From positions 1 to 52,157 of the forward strand of contig PKDZ01000028.1 in assembly GCA_002862785.1 (NCBI GenBank): a DNA stretch of 52,157 bases, in the 5' to 3' direction. Below the pieces are notes generated by a model. It was not told the DNA's origin. It ran no database searches and worked only from the letters and a program-made list of their open reading frames with translations. Of this stretch, positions 7,257-15,653 are shown one piece after another; position 1 is the stretch's first letter; every line of letters starts with the position of its first letter. The stretch is from Flavobacteriales bacterium. GTDB taxonomy: Bacteria; Bacteroidota; Bacteroidia; Flavobacteriales_D; Sanyastnellaceae. A program made the translations under genes and the position numbers.

Positions 7257-10193
7257 ATGCCAAGCCGAATCCACGGGCCTTTCTGGGCCTTGCTGCTGTC
7301 CATGTTCACCGTGGATCTCGCCGTTGGGCAAACGGCCATGGAAGAGCCGTTCCTGCCCATCAACAACGGCATCGCCAGCCCCGCCTTCGACCCCAGTGAT
7401 TTCCAAATCGAAGTGGACACGATGGCCAGCAACATCGGCGTCCTGGCCGATGCCGATTTGACCGGGTTCAGCACCTACCGATTGTTCGTGACCACCTCCG
7501 ACCCCACGGATCAGATCTCCGCTGTCTACGGAAACAGTGCCTCGCCCTCTTCCTTGCAGACCACGGGCAACTTCTTCCAATCCTCGCCCCTGGGATCTTA
7601 TACCCCGGCGGGCATCCTGTCGGATGTTTGGGATTTCTACCCTTCCAACGAATTTGACAGCTACGTCACCATCGGCATTGATGCTCCGCCTTCCTCGGAA
7701 AACAACGAAGGGACAGTCCAGACGGCAGAATCCTCTGCCAATCCCTGGCTACCGGTGTTCGAGCCAGAGGATGATGGGTATGGGTCCAGCTTTCAACTCG
7801 ATGACCTCGTCGGAGGCATGTGGTTCGTTCTGAGCAATTACTCGAATGGCATCGCCGGTCCAGAACAGCGCGTTCAAATTGCCCAGCTCACCACGGATGG
7901 AGAACTGAGCGGCAACCTCCATGTTCAGGTCTTCCTCGGCGGCAACAACGAGGACGCCGTCAACCTCAACCTGACCATTCCAGAATTCGGTTGTACCGAC
8001 GTCACCGCGTGCAATTTTGATGCCGAGGCCACGACAGACGACGGCAGTTGCCTGACGCTGGACGAATGCGGAGAGTGCGGTGGCGATGGCCCCGGAGAGG
8101 ACGCCTGCGATTGTGACGGCAATCAACTCGATGCCCTCGGCGTCTGCGGAGGAGACTGCGCTGCTGACCTGGATGCCGACGGTGTTTGCGACGACGTGGA
8201 TGATTGCGTAGGCGCCTACGATGACTGCGGAATCTGCAACGGGCCCGGTGCCATCGACGATTGCGGATGCACCGGAATTCCTGCTGGCGATTGCGACTGC
8301 GACGGAAATGAGCTCGACGCCCTCGGTGAATGCGGAGGAGACTGCGCCGCTGACCTCGACGGCGACGGAATCTGCGACACGGATGAGATCCCGGGCTGTA
8401 CAGATGATGCCGCCTGCAACTTCAACCCCGATGCTACCGACGAAGACGGCTCCTGCCTTGAACTCGACGAATGTGGCATCTGTGGCGGAACCGGCATCCC
8501 CACTGGTGACTGCGACTGCAACGAAAACCAACTCGACGCACTCGACGTGTGCGGAGGAGACTGCACGGCCGACCTCGACGGTGACGGAATCTGCGACGAC
8601 GTGGATGACTGTGTCGGCGCCTACGACGACTGCGGCATCTGCAACGGACCCGGAGCCATCTACGACTGCGGCTGCGAGAACATCCCCTCCGGCGACTGCG
8701 ACTGCAACGGGAACCAACTCGACGCACTCGACGTGTGCGGAGGAGACTGCACAACGGACGCCGATGGTGACGGAATCTGCGACGATCTGGATGACTGCGT
8801 AGGCGCTTACGACGACTGCGGCATCTGCAACGGGCCCGGAACCATCTACGACTGCGGCTGCGAGAACATCCCCTCCGGCGACTGCGACTGCAACGGGAAC
8901 CAACTCGACGCACTCGGCGTCTGCGGCGGTGATTGCACGGCCGACCTCGACGGTGACGGAATCTGCGACGATCTGGATGACTGCGTCGGCGCCTACGACG
9001 ACTGCGGCATCTGCAACGGCCCCGGCGGCATCTACGAGTGTGGGTGTTCTGACATTCCTTCTGGCGATTGCGATTGCGACGGAAACCAGCTCGATGCCCT
9101 TGGTGAATGCGGTGGGCCTTGTGCCTCCGACTTGGACGGGGATGGCATTTGTGACACCGACGAAATTCCGGGCTGCACGGACAATGCCGCCTGCAACTTC
9201 AATCCGGACGCCACCGATGAAGATGGATCCTGTTTGACCGATGATGCCCTCGGCGTCTGCGGGGGAGACTGCGTTACTGACCTCGACACCGACGGGCTCT
9301 GCGACGACGACGACGACTGCGTCGGCGCCGATGATGACTGTGGAATCTGCAACGGACCCGGCGCCATCTACGATTGTGGATGTGCCAACATCCCGGCTGG
9401 CGATTGTGACTGCAACGGCAACCAACTCGATGCTCTCGGTGAATGCGGTGGGCCTTGTGCCTCCGACATCGACGGGGATGGCATTTGTGACACCGACGAA
9501 ATTGCAGGCTGCACGGACAATGCTGCCTGCAACTTCAATTCGGACGCCACCGATGAAGATGGATCCTGTTTGACCGACGATGCCCTTGGCGTCTGTGGAG
9601 GAGACTGCACCGCTGACTTGGACGGCGACGGAGTCTGCGACGACGTGGACGACTGTGTCGGCGCCTACGATGACTGCGGCATCTGCAATGGACCCGGCGC
9701 CATTTACGATTGTGGATGTGCCAACATCCCGGCCGGCGATTGCGATTGTGACGGAAACCAGCTCGATGCGCTCGACGTCTGCGGGGGAGATTGTGTCGCT
9801 GACCTCGACGCCGACGGAGTATGCGACACCGATGAAGTGCTCGGCTGTTCCGATGCCGATGCCATCAACTTCGACCCTTTGGCGACGGAAGAGGATGGCT
9901 CTTGTCAATATGCTGGATGCACGGATCCGGAGGCCGACAATTACAGCGCCATCGCCTCTTTGGACGACGGCTCCTGCGAATACCTGTGCATCGGGGTCGC
10001 CGGCTGCACTTATCCCGGAGCAGACAATTATGACGAAGCCGCCAACTGCGAGGACGGCTCCTGCACCTTCTCGCCCTCCGACAGCGAAGGCTGCATTCTC
10101 GACATCGACGGAAACGGCTACATCGGAGCCGGCGACCTCATCTTCTTCCTCGGGTTCTACGAGCTCTATTGCGGAGACCTGATTCCCGAGTAA
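7257..10193 (+). CDS. Large secreted Cys-rich, Asp-rich repeat protein with dockerin-like C-terminus
   Basis: A 978-residue exported protein. Residues 1-23 form a signal peptide. Residues 24-243 form a domain of unknown function, with [19 protein letters not shown] and GGMWFVLSN segments. From residue 245 there are seven GCTDxxACNFxxxATxDDGSC-type modules interleaved with about eight CDCxGNQLDALxxCGGDC blocks, DLDGDGICD calcium-loop motifs and six [10 protein letters not shown] units. The C-terminus [22 protein letters not shown] resembles one EF-hand/dockerin repeat; no standard T9SS domain is visible. The ATG at 7257 was chosen because it starts the signal peptide. Calcium-stabilised cell-surface or matrix role is inferred. 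Confidence 0.85.
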   Translation: MPSRIHGPFWALLLSMFTVDLAVGQTAMEEPFLPINNGIASPAFDPSDFQIEVDTMASNIGVLADADLTGFSTYRLFVTTSDPTDQISAVYGNSASPSSLQTTGNFFQSSPLGSYTPAGILSDVWDFYPSNEFDSYVTIGIDAPPSSENNEGTVQTAESSANPWLPVFEPEDDGYGSSFQLDDLVGGMWFVLSNYSNGIAGPEQRVQIAQLTTDGELSGNLHVQVFLGGNNEDAVNLNLTIPEFGCTDVTACNFDAEATTDDGSCLTLDECGECGGDGPGEDACDCDGNQLDALGVCGGDCAADLDADGVCDDVDDCVGAYDDCGICNGPGAIDDCGCTGIPAGDCDCDGNELDALGECGGDCAADLDGDGICDTDEIPGCTDDAACNFNPDATDEDGSCLELDECGICGGTGIPTGDCDCNENQLDALDVCGGDCTADLDGDGICDDVDDCVGAYDDCGICNGPGAIYDCGCENIPSGDCDCNGNQLDALDVCGGDCTTDADGDGICDDLDDCVGAYDDCGICNGPGTIYDCGCENIPSGDCDCNGNQLDALGVCGGDCTADLDGDGICDDLDDCVGAYDDCGICNGPGGIYECGCSDIPSGDCDCDGNQLDALGECGGPCASDLDGDGICDTDEIPGCTDNAACNFNPDATDEDGSCLTDDALGVCGGDCVTDLDTDGLCDDDDDCVGADDDCGICNGPGAIYDCGCANIPAGDCDCNGNQLDALGECGGPCASDIDGDGICDTDEIAGCTDNAACNFNSDATDEDGSCLTDDALGVCGGDCTADLDGDGVCDDVDDCVGAYDDCGICNGPGAIYDCGCANIPAGDCDCDGNQLDALDVCGGDCVADLDADGVCDTDEVLGCSDADAINFDPLATEEDGSCQYAGCTDPEADNYSAIASLDDGSCEYLCIGVAGCTYPGADNYDEAANCEDGSCTFSPSDSEGCILDIDGNGYIGAGDLIFFLGFYELYCGDLIPE
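8520..9077 (+). repeat. Three tandem 186-bp units within the repeat protein
   Basis: Units 8520-8705, 8706-8891 and 8892-9077 keep a strict 186-base (62-codon) period. For example, the GCTGCGAGAACATCCC string recurs at 8671 and 8857, and GCGGCATCTGCAACGG at 8632, 8818 and 9004. Long stretches are identical, suggesting recent duplication or homogenisation. Confidence 0.9.
9081..9752 (+). repeat. Two tandem 336-bp higher-order units within the repeat protein
   Basis: Segments 9081-9416 and 9417-9752 share the same module order over 112 codons ([61 protein letters not shown]) and are very similar at nucleotide level. A third copy starts at 9753 but diverges quickly. Confidence 0.85.
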
Positions 10194-10237
10194 TTCCCCC
10201 ATTCCAATCCACCACACTCCCTGTGCAACACGAAGAG

Positions 10238-10267
10238 TTGGGAGGATGGGGAAAGGCGCTATCTTTG
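10238..10267 (+). promoter_or_regulatory. Promoter of tRNA-His (TTG-N19-TATCTTTG)
   Basis: TTG at 10238-10240, a 19-base spacer and TATCTTTG at 10260-10267 match the Bacteroidota housekeeping promoter. The box ends 11 bases before the G-1 of tRNA-His. Confidence 0.8.
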
Positions 10268-10279
10268 CCGGCCCATACG

Positions 10280-10353
10280 GTGGCTATAGCTCAGTTGGTT
10301 AGAGCGCTTGATTGTGGTTCAAGAGGTCGTCGGTTCGAACCCGATTAGCCACC
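10280..10353 (+). tRNA. tRNA-His (anticodon GTG)
   Basis: The acceptor stem GTGGCTA (10280-10286) pairs with TAGCCAC (10346-10352). C73 is at 10353 and the encoded G at 10279 can serve as the G-1 that histidyl-tRNA synthetase requires. The D-arm TAGCTCAGTTGGTTAGAGC, anticodon loop TTGTGGT with GTG, and T-arm loop TTCGAAC are all present. The 3' CCA is not encoded. No other tRNA is nearby; the gene has its own promoter and terminator. Confidence 0.97.
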
Positions 10354-10360
10354 CATCCGA

Positions 10361-10391
10361 ACGCCTGGTCCCTCGCGGACCGGGCGTTTTG
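10361..10391 (+). terminator. Rho-independent terminator after tRNA-His
   Basis: ACGCCTGGTCC (10361-10371) pairs with GGACCGGGCGT (10377-10387, one G-T pair) around a 5-base loop, followed by a T-run. It ends the tRNA transcript just before the convergent bshB1 gene. Confidence 0.85.
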
Positions 10392-10429
10392 CTTTTCCTG
10401 CGGTGCCCTCGGACGAGGCGCAACGGGGA

Positions 10430-11191
10430 TCAGAGCAGGTGGGCGAGGTCGTTCAGACCGAGGGGCGTCTGGGACTCGAAGCCCTCGCCGGATGCCACGC
10501 CGATGTAGCGGCCCATCGTGATGTCGCGGCCGCGGACCACCGCCATGAAGTCAGGAGTCGAAATCGGGGTGGCGAGGTCAGAGGCGGTGGGGATGTCCAC
10601 CTGCCCCTCGGCGGCGCCGGGCACATGGAACTGGGAACTGTAGCAACCGATGGCCGCATACTTCGCCTCCTCCGTGCCGGTGATGTCCACCACGATGGAC
10701 GGCTCTCGGAAGCGGTCCTGGATGTAGTGCAAGACGTGCTTGGGGCGATGGGCCTCCTGCATGGTGCCGTCCGCCTCGTGCGTTTCGATGCGGGCGAGGC
10801 CGGCGAGGAAACAGGCGCGGTGCACGAATTCAGCGGCGCGGCCGTGGTCCGTGTGGCGGTCGTGGAGGGCGTTGGCGAGGACCGTGCGGGGGCGGTGTCG
10901 GCGGATGGCCCCGATAAGCGCCAAGATGACGCGCTCCTCATCGTCGGGGAGGCCGTCCTTGAGGCCGAGGTTTTCCCGGACCGTCAGACCAAGGGCCTTG
11001 GCGGCTGCGGCGGCTTCTTCGTCGCGCAACTCAGCCGAACCACGCGTGCCGAGCTCACCGCGCGTCAGGTCGACAATGCCCGTGCGCTGGCCTTGGCGGG
11101 CCGCCTTGATCAGCGTGCCACCGGCGCTCAGCTCGACATCGTCCGGGTGCGCCCCGAAGGCGAGGACGTCCAAAGAAGGGGAATTCGGCAT
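10430..11191 (-). CDS. bshB1: Bacillithiol biosynthesis deacetylase BshB1
   Basis: LmbE/PIG-L-type zinc deacetylase of 253 residues. It removes the acetyl group from GlcNAc-malate in the second step of bacillithiol synthesis. The metal/catalytic motif AHPDD lies at residues 14-18, and the second signature HxDH-like HDRHTDHGRAAEFV is present. The TRGELGTRG segment and overall length match the BshB1 group found in Bacteroidota rather than generic LmbE proteins. It starts 24 bases after the stop of the glutathione-peroxidase-like gene on the same strand, so the two probably form a thiol-redox operon. bshA and bshC are not in the window. Confidence 0.93.
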   Translation of the reverse strand: MPNSPSLDVLAFGAHPDDVELSAGGTLIKAARQGQRTGIVDLTRGELGTRGSAELRDEEAAAAAKALGLTVRENLGLKDGLPDDEERVILALIGAIRRHRPRTVLANALHDRHTDHGRAAEFVHRACFLAGLARIETHEADGTMQEAHRPKHVLHYIQDRFREPSIVVDITGTEEAKYAAIGCYSSQFHVPGAAEGQVDIPTASDLATPISTPDFMAVVRGRDITMGRYIGVASGEGFESQTPLGLNDLAHLL

Positions 11192-11215
11192 GGGCCGAAG
11201 TTCGGGAAGGCGCGC

Positions 11216-11821
11216 TTAGCGGCCGGCAGCGAAACCGGCAATCTCGTCACCGAGGGGATCGGCGCCGGACTTGAGAGACGCCACGAGGCGGCCTTCACCA
11301 TCCACGAGAAACTTGTGGAAGTTCCAGCCCACGCTGTGGTCTCCCACCCCATTTTCGCTCGCGTTGCAGAGCCAACTGTAGACAGGATGCTGGCCGTTGC
11401 CCCGGACTTCCACCTTGGACATCAACTGAAACGTGACTCCGTAGTTGTTGGAACAGAATTCCCCGATTTCACTCGCGGATCCGGGCTCCTGGCGACCAAA
11501 CTGGTTGCAGGGAAAGCCGAGGATGTCGAATTCGTCTCCTCCGTGCTGCTCGAAGAGGGCCTGGAGCTTCTTGTACTGGGGCGTGTAGCCACAACGGCTG
11601 GCGGTGTTCACGATGAGGACCCGCTTGCCCTTGAGCTGGGTGAAGTCGAACGTCTTGCCATCGAGGGTCGTGGCGGTCAGGGAATGGAAGTCGGACATGG
11701 CGACGGTGAGGGGATAACGGACTTCGGTTCCGCCCAGAATGGCACCCTTGTAGGTGCCGAACGCAGCGAGGCTCACGAGGGCAATGGCGGCGAGGGCGAT
11801 GGACATGACGGTGCGCTTCAT
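11216..11821 (-). CDS. Glutathione-peroxidase-family thiol peroxidase, membrane-anchored or exported
   Basis: A 201-residue protein with a hydrophobic N-terminal segment (about residues 5-22) and a GPx fold. The catalytic tetrad is complete: peroxidatic Cys77 in NTASRCGYT, Gln107 in FPCNQFG, and Trp166-Asn167 in VGWNFHKFLVDG. It is a Cys, not Sec, enzyme. Such bacterial GPx homologues usually use thioredoxin rather than glutathione. The ATG at 11819-11821 gives the hydrophobic start; the upstream open frame lacks coding character. It lies upstream of bshB1 and divergent from crtI, with a terminator-like hairpin in its leader. Confidence 0.9.
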   Translation of the reverse strand: MKRTVMSIALAAIALVSLAAFGTYKGAILGGTEVRYPLTVAMSDFHSLTATTLDGKTFDFTQLKGKRVLIVNTASRCGYTPQYKKLQALFEQHGGDEFDILGFPCNQFGRQEPGSASEIGEFCSNNYGVTFQLMSKVEVRGNGQHPVYSWLCNASENGVGDHSVGWNFHKFLVDGEGRLVASLKSGADPLGDEIAGFAAGR

Positions 11822-11856
11822 AGGAGCGGAACAAGGAAACGGCGCGCAAGTTCTGA

Positions 11857-11985
11857 AAACCGACCCGAGCCAAAAGAGAAACGCCCCGACCAGGCGGGGC
11901 GCTTCATGGCAATTGGAAGAAACCCCATCATGCAGTTTCACACTTGCAGGAAGTCGGTTTCACCCCTTCAACGCCAAAAACCGAC
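11857..11985. repeat. Three AAACCGAC sites in the gpx/crtI divergent region
   Basis: AAACCGAC occurs at 11857-11864 (+) and 11978-11985 (+), and as its reverse complement GTCGGTTT at 11953-11960. The last two form an 8-bp inverted repeat with a 17-base spacer. Three copies of an octamer in about 130 bases between two divergent genes suggest an operator. The regulator is unknown. Confidence 0.5.
11870..11901 (-). terminator. Terminator-like hairpin in the gpx leader (minus strand)
   Basis: On the minus strand CGCCCCG (11901-11895), a 6-base loop and CGGGGCG (11888-11882) are followed by TTTCTCTTTT. The hairpin sits about 60 bases upstream of the gpx start, and no minus-strand gene lies upstream. 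It could be an attenuator or end a short antisense RNA. The rest of 11822-12106 is non-coding, with an AT-rich stretch at about 11995-12070 before crtI. Confidence 0.55.
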
Positions 11986-12106
11986 CTGAGGTTTCATTCC
12001 AAGATGAATTGTCATGCCTCGTAATCCATATTTCATCCCTGATTAACCCTACCTTATTCCCGAATCAAACCAGAGAACACCAAACGGCCTGAGCCTGTTT
12101 GTTCTC

Positions 12107-13651
12107 ATGACCATGACCCGAAACCCAGCCCCCTCCCTCGATGTCGCCGTCATCGGATCCGGCTTTGCCGGCCTCGCGGCAGCGACAACCCTCGCCAGCC
12201 GGGGCTTGAACGTGACCGTCTTCGAACGCCACGGACAGGCCGGGGGCCGCGCCCGCCGATTCGACGCCGAGGGATTCCGATTCGACATGGGTCCGAGCTG
12301 GTACTGGATGCCCGACGTGTTCGACCGCTACTTCGCTCAATTCGGCCGGACGGTAGACGAGCTGTACGACCTCGTGCGCCTCGACCCCTCCTACCGGGTG
12401 GAATTCGCCAAAGGGCCCTTCGATGTGCCGGCGGGAACCGAGGCCCTCGCTGAGGCTTTCGAGGCCATCGAGCCTGGCGCGGGAAAGAAGCTGCACGACT
12501 TCCTCGCCGAGGCCAAGGTCAAGTATGACATTGGCATGGGGCGCTTCGTCAACAAACCCGCCCACAACGTCTTCGAGTTTGCCCGCCTCGACATCCTCCG
12601 GGACGCGCCCCGCCTCCAGTTGCTCCGCAGTTTCAGCGACCACGTCCGGCGTCACTTTAAGGATCCACGGCTGGTCCAATTGATGGAGTTTCCCGTTCTC
12701 TTCCTGGGCTCCAAACCACAAAACACACCCGCCCTTTACAGCCTCATGAACTACGCGGATGCGGCCCTTGGGACATGGTATCCCATGGGCGGCATGCACG
12801 GCATCGTAGTGGGCATGGTGAAGGTGGCCGAAGAGCAGGGCGTTCGGTTCGAATACAACTGCGAGGTCGAAGCCATCCTCGAAGAAGGCGGCAAAACCCG
12901 GGGTCTGCGGGTCGGAGGACAGCACATCCGCTGCCCGCACGTCATCGCGGCCTGCGATTACCACCACGCCGAGCAACACCTGATGCCCGCGGCCTACCGC
13001 CGTTACGATGAAGCGTATTGGGACAAACGGGCCATGTCTCCGAGCTCCCTCCTCTTCTACCTCGGCGTGAACCGCCGGATTCCCGGACTCAAGCACCACA
13101 CCCTCTTCTTTGACACCCCCTTCGACGCCCACGCCGAGGAGATTTACGACCAGCCCGCCTGGCCCGAGGATCCCCTCTTCTATGTCTGCGCGCCCAGCGT
13201 GACCGACCCGAGCGTGGCCCCAGACGGGTGCGAAAACCTGTTCCTGCTCGTGCCCACAGCTCCTGGCATGGCCGAAGACCAAGCGGCCTGCGACCGCATC
13301 TATGGCCAAATCATGGACCGGCTGGAGGCCCGCAGCGGCGTGCCCATCCGCGAGCATGTGGTCTACAAGCGCCAGTACGCCCACCGTCAATTCATTGCGG
13401 ACTACAGCGCGTACAAAGGCAATGCTTATGGCCTCGCCAACACCCTGCGCCAAACGGCCTTTCTGAAGCCCAAGCTCAAGTCCAAGCTGCCCGGCACCTG
13501 GTTTGCCGGTCAGCTCACGACGCCCGGCCCCGGTGTCCCGCCGAGCATCATCAGCGGGCAAGTCGCCGCAGGCGAAGTGCTCAAGTCCCGGGGCCTGCCC
13601 GGGCTGGCGGAAACCGTCGCCATCGAACAACCTCACGCCTTGCGGGTTTAA
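12107..13651 (+). CDS. crtI: Phytoene desaturase
   Basis: A 514-residue FAD-dependent desaturase that converts phytoene to lycopene by successive dehydrogenations. The N-terminal dinucleotide-binding motif GSGFAG (residues 17-22) is followed by FERHGQAGGRARRF and by DMGPSWYWMPDVFDRYF, typical of the Bacteroidota CrtI group. GTWYPMGGMHGIV and the C-terminal FAGQLTTPGPGVPPSIISGQ are the other family signatures. It is the first gene of an eight-gene plus-strand carotenoid operon. ATG at 12107 was chosen; a second ATG lies two codons later. The AT-rich region upstream probably holds the promoter, but no good TTG/TAnnTTTG pair is seen. Confidence 0.95.
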   Translation: MTMTRNPAPSLDVAVIGSGFAGLAAATTLASRGLNVTVFERHGQAGGRARRFDAEGFRFDMGPSWYWMPDVFDRYFAQFGRTVDELYDLVRLDPSYRVEFAKGPFDVPAGTEALAEAFEAIEPGAGKKLHDFLAEAKVKYDIGMGRFVNKPAHNVFEFARLDILRDAPRLQLLRSFSDHVRRHFKDPRLVQLMEFPVLFLGSKPQNTPALYSLMNYADAALGTWYPMGGMHGIVVGMVKVAEEQGVRFEYNCEVEAILEEGGKTRGLRVGGQHIRCPHVIAACDYHHAEQHLMPAAYRRYDEAYWDKRAMSPSSLLFYLGVNRRIPGLKHHTLFFDTPFDAHAEEIYDQPAWPEDPLFYVCAPSVTDPSVAPDGCENLFLLVPTAPGMAEDQAACDRIYGQIMDRLEARSGVPIREHVVYKRQYAHRQFIADYSAYKGNAYGLANTLRQTAFLKPKLKSKLPGTWFAGQLTTPGPGVPPSIISGQVAAGEVLKSRGLPGLAETVAIEQPHALRV

Positions 13652-13666
13652 TCCCATACCTCCGAG

Positions 13667-14608
13667 ATGAACGCCCGTCCTCCCATCGCCCAAGTCCATG
13701 CTCCGAAACCCGCCCCTAGCCGGGCTGGAGCGGTTCAGGACATCACGGTGCCCGATGAGCTGCTCATCACGGGAAAGCCTCTCTTCGATTCCGTGTCCCG
13801 ACGGTGCAGCGCCCTCACAACGAAAGCGTACAGCACCTCCTTCAGCCTGGGCATCCGGATGCTCCACCGCGACCTCCGCGAGCCCATCCAGGCCATCTAC
13901 GGCTTTGTCCGCTTCGCCGATGAAATCGTCGACACCTTCCACCACTTCGACAAGGTGGAACTGCTCGACCGGTTCAAGCGCGACACCCACCTCGCCATCG
14001 AGGAACGCATTTCCCTGAACCCCATCCTGAACAGCTTCCAATGGGCCTTCTGGAAGTACGACATGGACCTCGCCCATGTCGACAAATTCTTGGAGTCCAT
14101 GGAGCGCGACCTCGACCAGACGGCCTACGATCGCGACGGCTATGACGACTATATCGTGGGCAGTGCCGAAGTGGTGGGCCTCATGTGCCTCTCTGTGTTT
14201 GTGGCCGGCAACCGTGTGCAATACAACGCCTTGCTGCCCCACGCCCGGAGCCTGGGAGCCGCCTTCCAGAAAATCAACTTCCTCCGGGATCTTCAGGCCG
14301 ACTGGGAGGGGTTGGGTCGAACCTATTTCCCCGGACTGAACCTCGCCGACTTCGACCATGACGCGAAGAAGACCATCGAGGGAGAGATTGAAGCGGATTT
14401 CGAGCACGCCTATCAGGGAATCCTCCGCCTGCCGAATTCCTCTCGACTCGGAGTGTACATGGCGTACATCTACTACATGCGCCTGTTTCGGAAGATTCGC
14501 CGCCTCCCGCACCACCGGGTGCTCGAGGAGCGCATCCGCATTCCGAACCGCCAAAAGGCCGCCCTGCTGATGGGGTCATACCTCCGTCATCAGCTCAATC
14601 TGCTCTGA
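13667..14608 (+). CDS. crtB: Phytoene synthase
   Basis: Squalene/phytoene synthase family, 313 residues, with an N-terminal extension of about 30 residues. It condenses two geranylgeranyl-PP molecules to phytoene. The first Asp-rich motif lies in FVRFADEIVDTFHHFD and the second in NFLRDLQADWEGLGRTYFPG. KAYSTSFSLGIRMLHRDLREPI matches the substrate-binding N-terminus. It begins 15 bases after crtI. No crtE (GGPP synthase) is in the window, so the precursor must be supplied by a gene elsewhere. Confidence 0.95.
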   Translation: MNARPPIAQVHAPKPAPSRAGAVQDITVPDELLITGKPLFDSVSRRCSALTTKAYSTSFSLGIRMLHRDLREPIQAIYGFVRFADEIVDTFHHFDKVELLDRFKRDTHLAIEERISLNPILNSFQWAFWKYDMDLAHVDKFLESMERDLDQTAYDRDGYDDYIVGSAEVVGLMCLSVFVAGNRVQYNALLPHARSLGAAFQKINFLRDLQADWEGLGRTYFPGLNLADFDHDAKKTIEGEIEADFEHAYQGILRLPNSSRLGVYMAYIYYMRLFRKIRRLPHHRVLEERIRIPNRQKAALLMGSYLRHQLNLL

Positions 14609-14610
14609 TC

Positions 14611-15117
14611 ATGCGCCCATTGCGGTGTGCCATCCTGTTCATGTGGGCAGGCATCCTGTGTTCCCTTTCCCTAGCCGGTCAGAACGACTGTCCTCCACTG
14701 CCCGAATTGCGGACCGCCTTCCTCGGGCACAGCACCCTAGAGCAGGCCTTCGAATCCCGGACCCTTGCCGAGCGTCATCTTGAAGGCCGGACCGGGCCCT
14801 GTGCCGCCGTCATCAACGCCCACCGCTGGGTGTCGCACGCCCGAAGTGCCGACTTCGAATGGAACCCGGCCACGAAGCTAAACCGGCTCAACTCCGGCCT
14901 CGACAGCCTCGATGCCCTTGTCGCCCTCCACCCCGATCTCGACATCCTCAAGGCCCTGCGGTTGACCATCACCGGCACCGCACCCCGGTTCCTCGGAGTC
15001 AACGGTGACTGGCCGGTGGACCGGGCCGCCACCCAGCGGCTCCTCGATACGAACCATTGGGCAGAAAGCCCGAAATTTTCGGTCTGGATGGCCGATTTAA
15101 TGGAACAGACTGATTGA
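14611..15117 (+). CDS. Unknown secreted protein inside the carotenoid operon
   Basis: Not recognised. A 168-residue protein with a clear signal peptide (hydrophobic residues 6-22, cleavage probably near LAGQN). Two Cys residues remain in the mature part (NDCPP and TGPCAAV) and could form a disulfide. The remainder looks helical (LNRLNSGLDSLDALVALHPDLDILKALRL). It starts 2 bases after the crtB stop, and its TGA overlaps a TTG near the idi start, so it is embedded in the translation-coupled carotenoid cluster. The location suggests a role linked to pigment placement or envelope function, but this is inference only. Confidence 0.75.
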   Translation: MRPLRCAILFMWAGILCSLSLAGQNDCPPLPELRTAFLGHSTLEQAFESRTLAERHLEGRTGPCAAVINAHRWVSHARSADFEWNPATKLNRLNSGLDSLDALVALHPDLDILKALRLTITGTAPRFLGVNGDWPVDRAATQRLLDTNHWAESPKFSVWMADLMEQTD

Positions 15118-15125
15118 AACCGAAC

Positions 15126-15653
15126 ATGAACGAAACAATGGAAGAGCAGGTGGTGCTGGTCAACACCCTCGACGAGGCGCAAGGCACCATGGAGAAGATG
15201 GCCGCCCACCGGAAGGGGGTGCTGCACCGCGCGTTCAGCGTCTTCATCCTGAACAGCAAGGGAGAACTGCTGCTCCAACAGCGCGCCCACCACAAGTACC
15301 ACAGCGGAGGCCTCTGGACCAACACCTGCTGCAGCCATCCCCGCGACGGAGAAACCGTGATTGAGGCGGGCATCCGTCGCCTTCAGGAGGAGATGGGCAT
15401 GCAATGCCAGCTGGCCAAGGGCTTCGACTTCATTTACCGATCCGAACTCGACGGCGGACTCGTGGAGCACGAATTCGACCACGTCCTCTTCGGACGGAGC
15501 GATGTGGCCCCGGTTCCGAATCCCGAAGAGGTCGCGGACACGAAGTACGTCGATTTCGCCACGGTCCGGGCGGACATGGCAGCCCAGCCAAACCAGTACA
15601 CGACCTGGTTCCGCATCTGTTTCGAACGCGCCGCTGAGCACCTGGGAAAGTGA
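15126..15653 (+). CDS. idi: Isopentenyl-diphosphate delta-isomerase, type 1
   Basis: Nudix-fold isomerase (175 residues from this start) that interconverts IPP and DMAPP, feeding prenyl chains to carotenoids. The active-site Cys lies in TNTCCSHP (C68/C69) and the metal-binding Glu residues in RRLQEEMG. HRAFSVFILNSKGELLLQQRA is the usual N-terminal block. The ATG at 15126 (MNETMEE) was preferred; a TTG at 15114 overlapping the previous stop would add four residues. Its 3' end overlaps the GTG of the next gene. It complements ispH further along the window. Confidence 0.94.
   Translation: MNETMEEQVVLVNTLDEAQGTMEKMAAHRKGVLHRAFSVFILNSKGELLLQQRAHHKYHSGGLWTNTCCSHPRDGETVIEAGIRRLQEEMGMQCQLAKGFDFIYRSELDGGLVEHEFDHVLFGRSDVAPVPNPEEVADTKYVDFATVRADMAAQPNQYTTWFRICFERAAEHLGK

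Noticed and set aside
8520-9752. Regular DNA repeats considered as a CRISPR array
   Set aside because: Periods of 186 and 336 bases are multiples of three, lie inside one reading frame and have no unique spacers.
7749-10217. 822-codon open frame on the minus strand across the repeat protein
   Set aside because: Its repetitive Val/Ala-rich sequence is the mirror of the Asp/Cys repeats on the plus strand, which carry the signal peptide and recognised modules.
12009-12057. TTG with TATTTCAT or TACCTTAT as a crtI promoter
   Set aside because: Boxes miss two or three consensus positions, or spacing to a TTG does not fit 19-21 bases.
12065-14554. 829-codon open frame on the minus strand across crtI and crtB
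   Set aside because: Antisense of two confidently identified enzymes; the translation is low-complexity His/Gly/Val-rich with no family features. Long antisense frames are common at this GC content.
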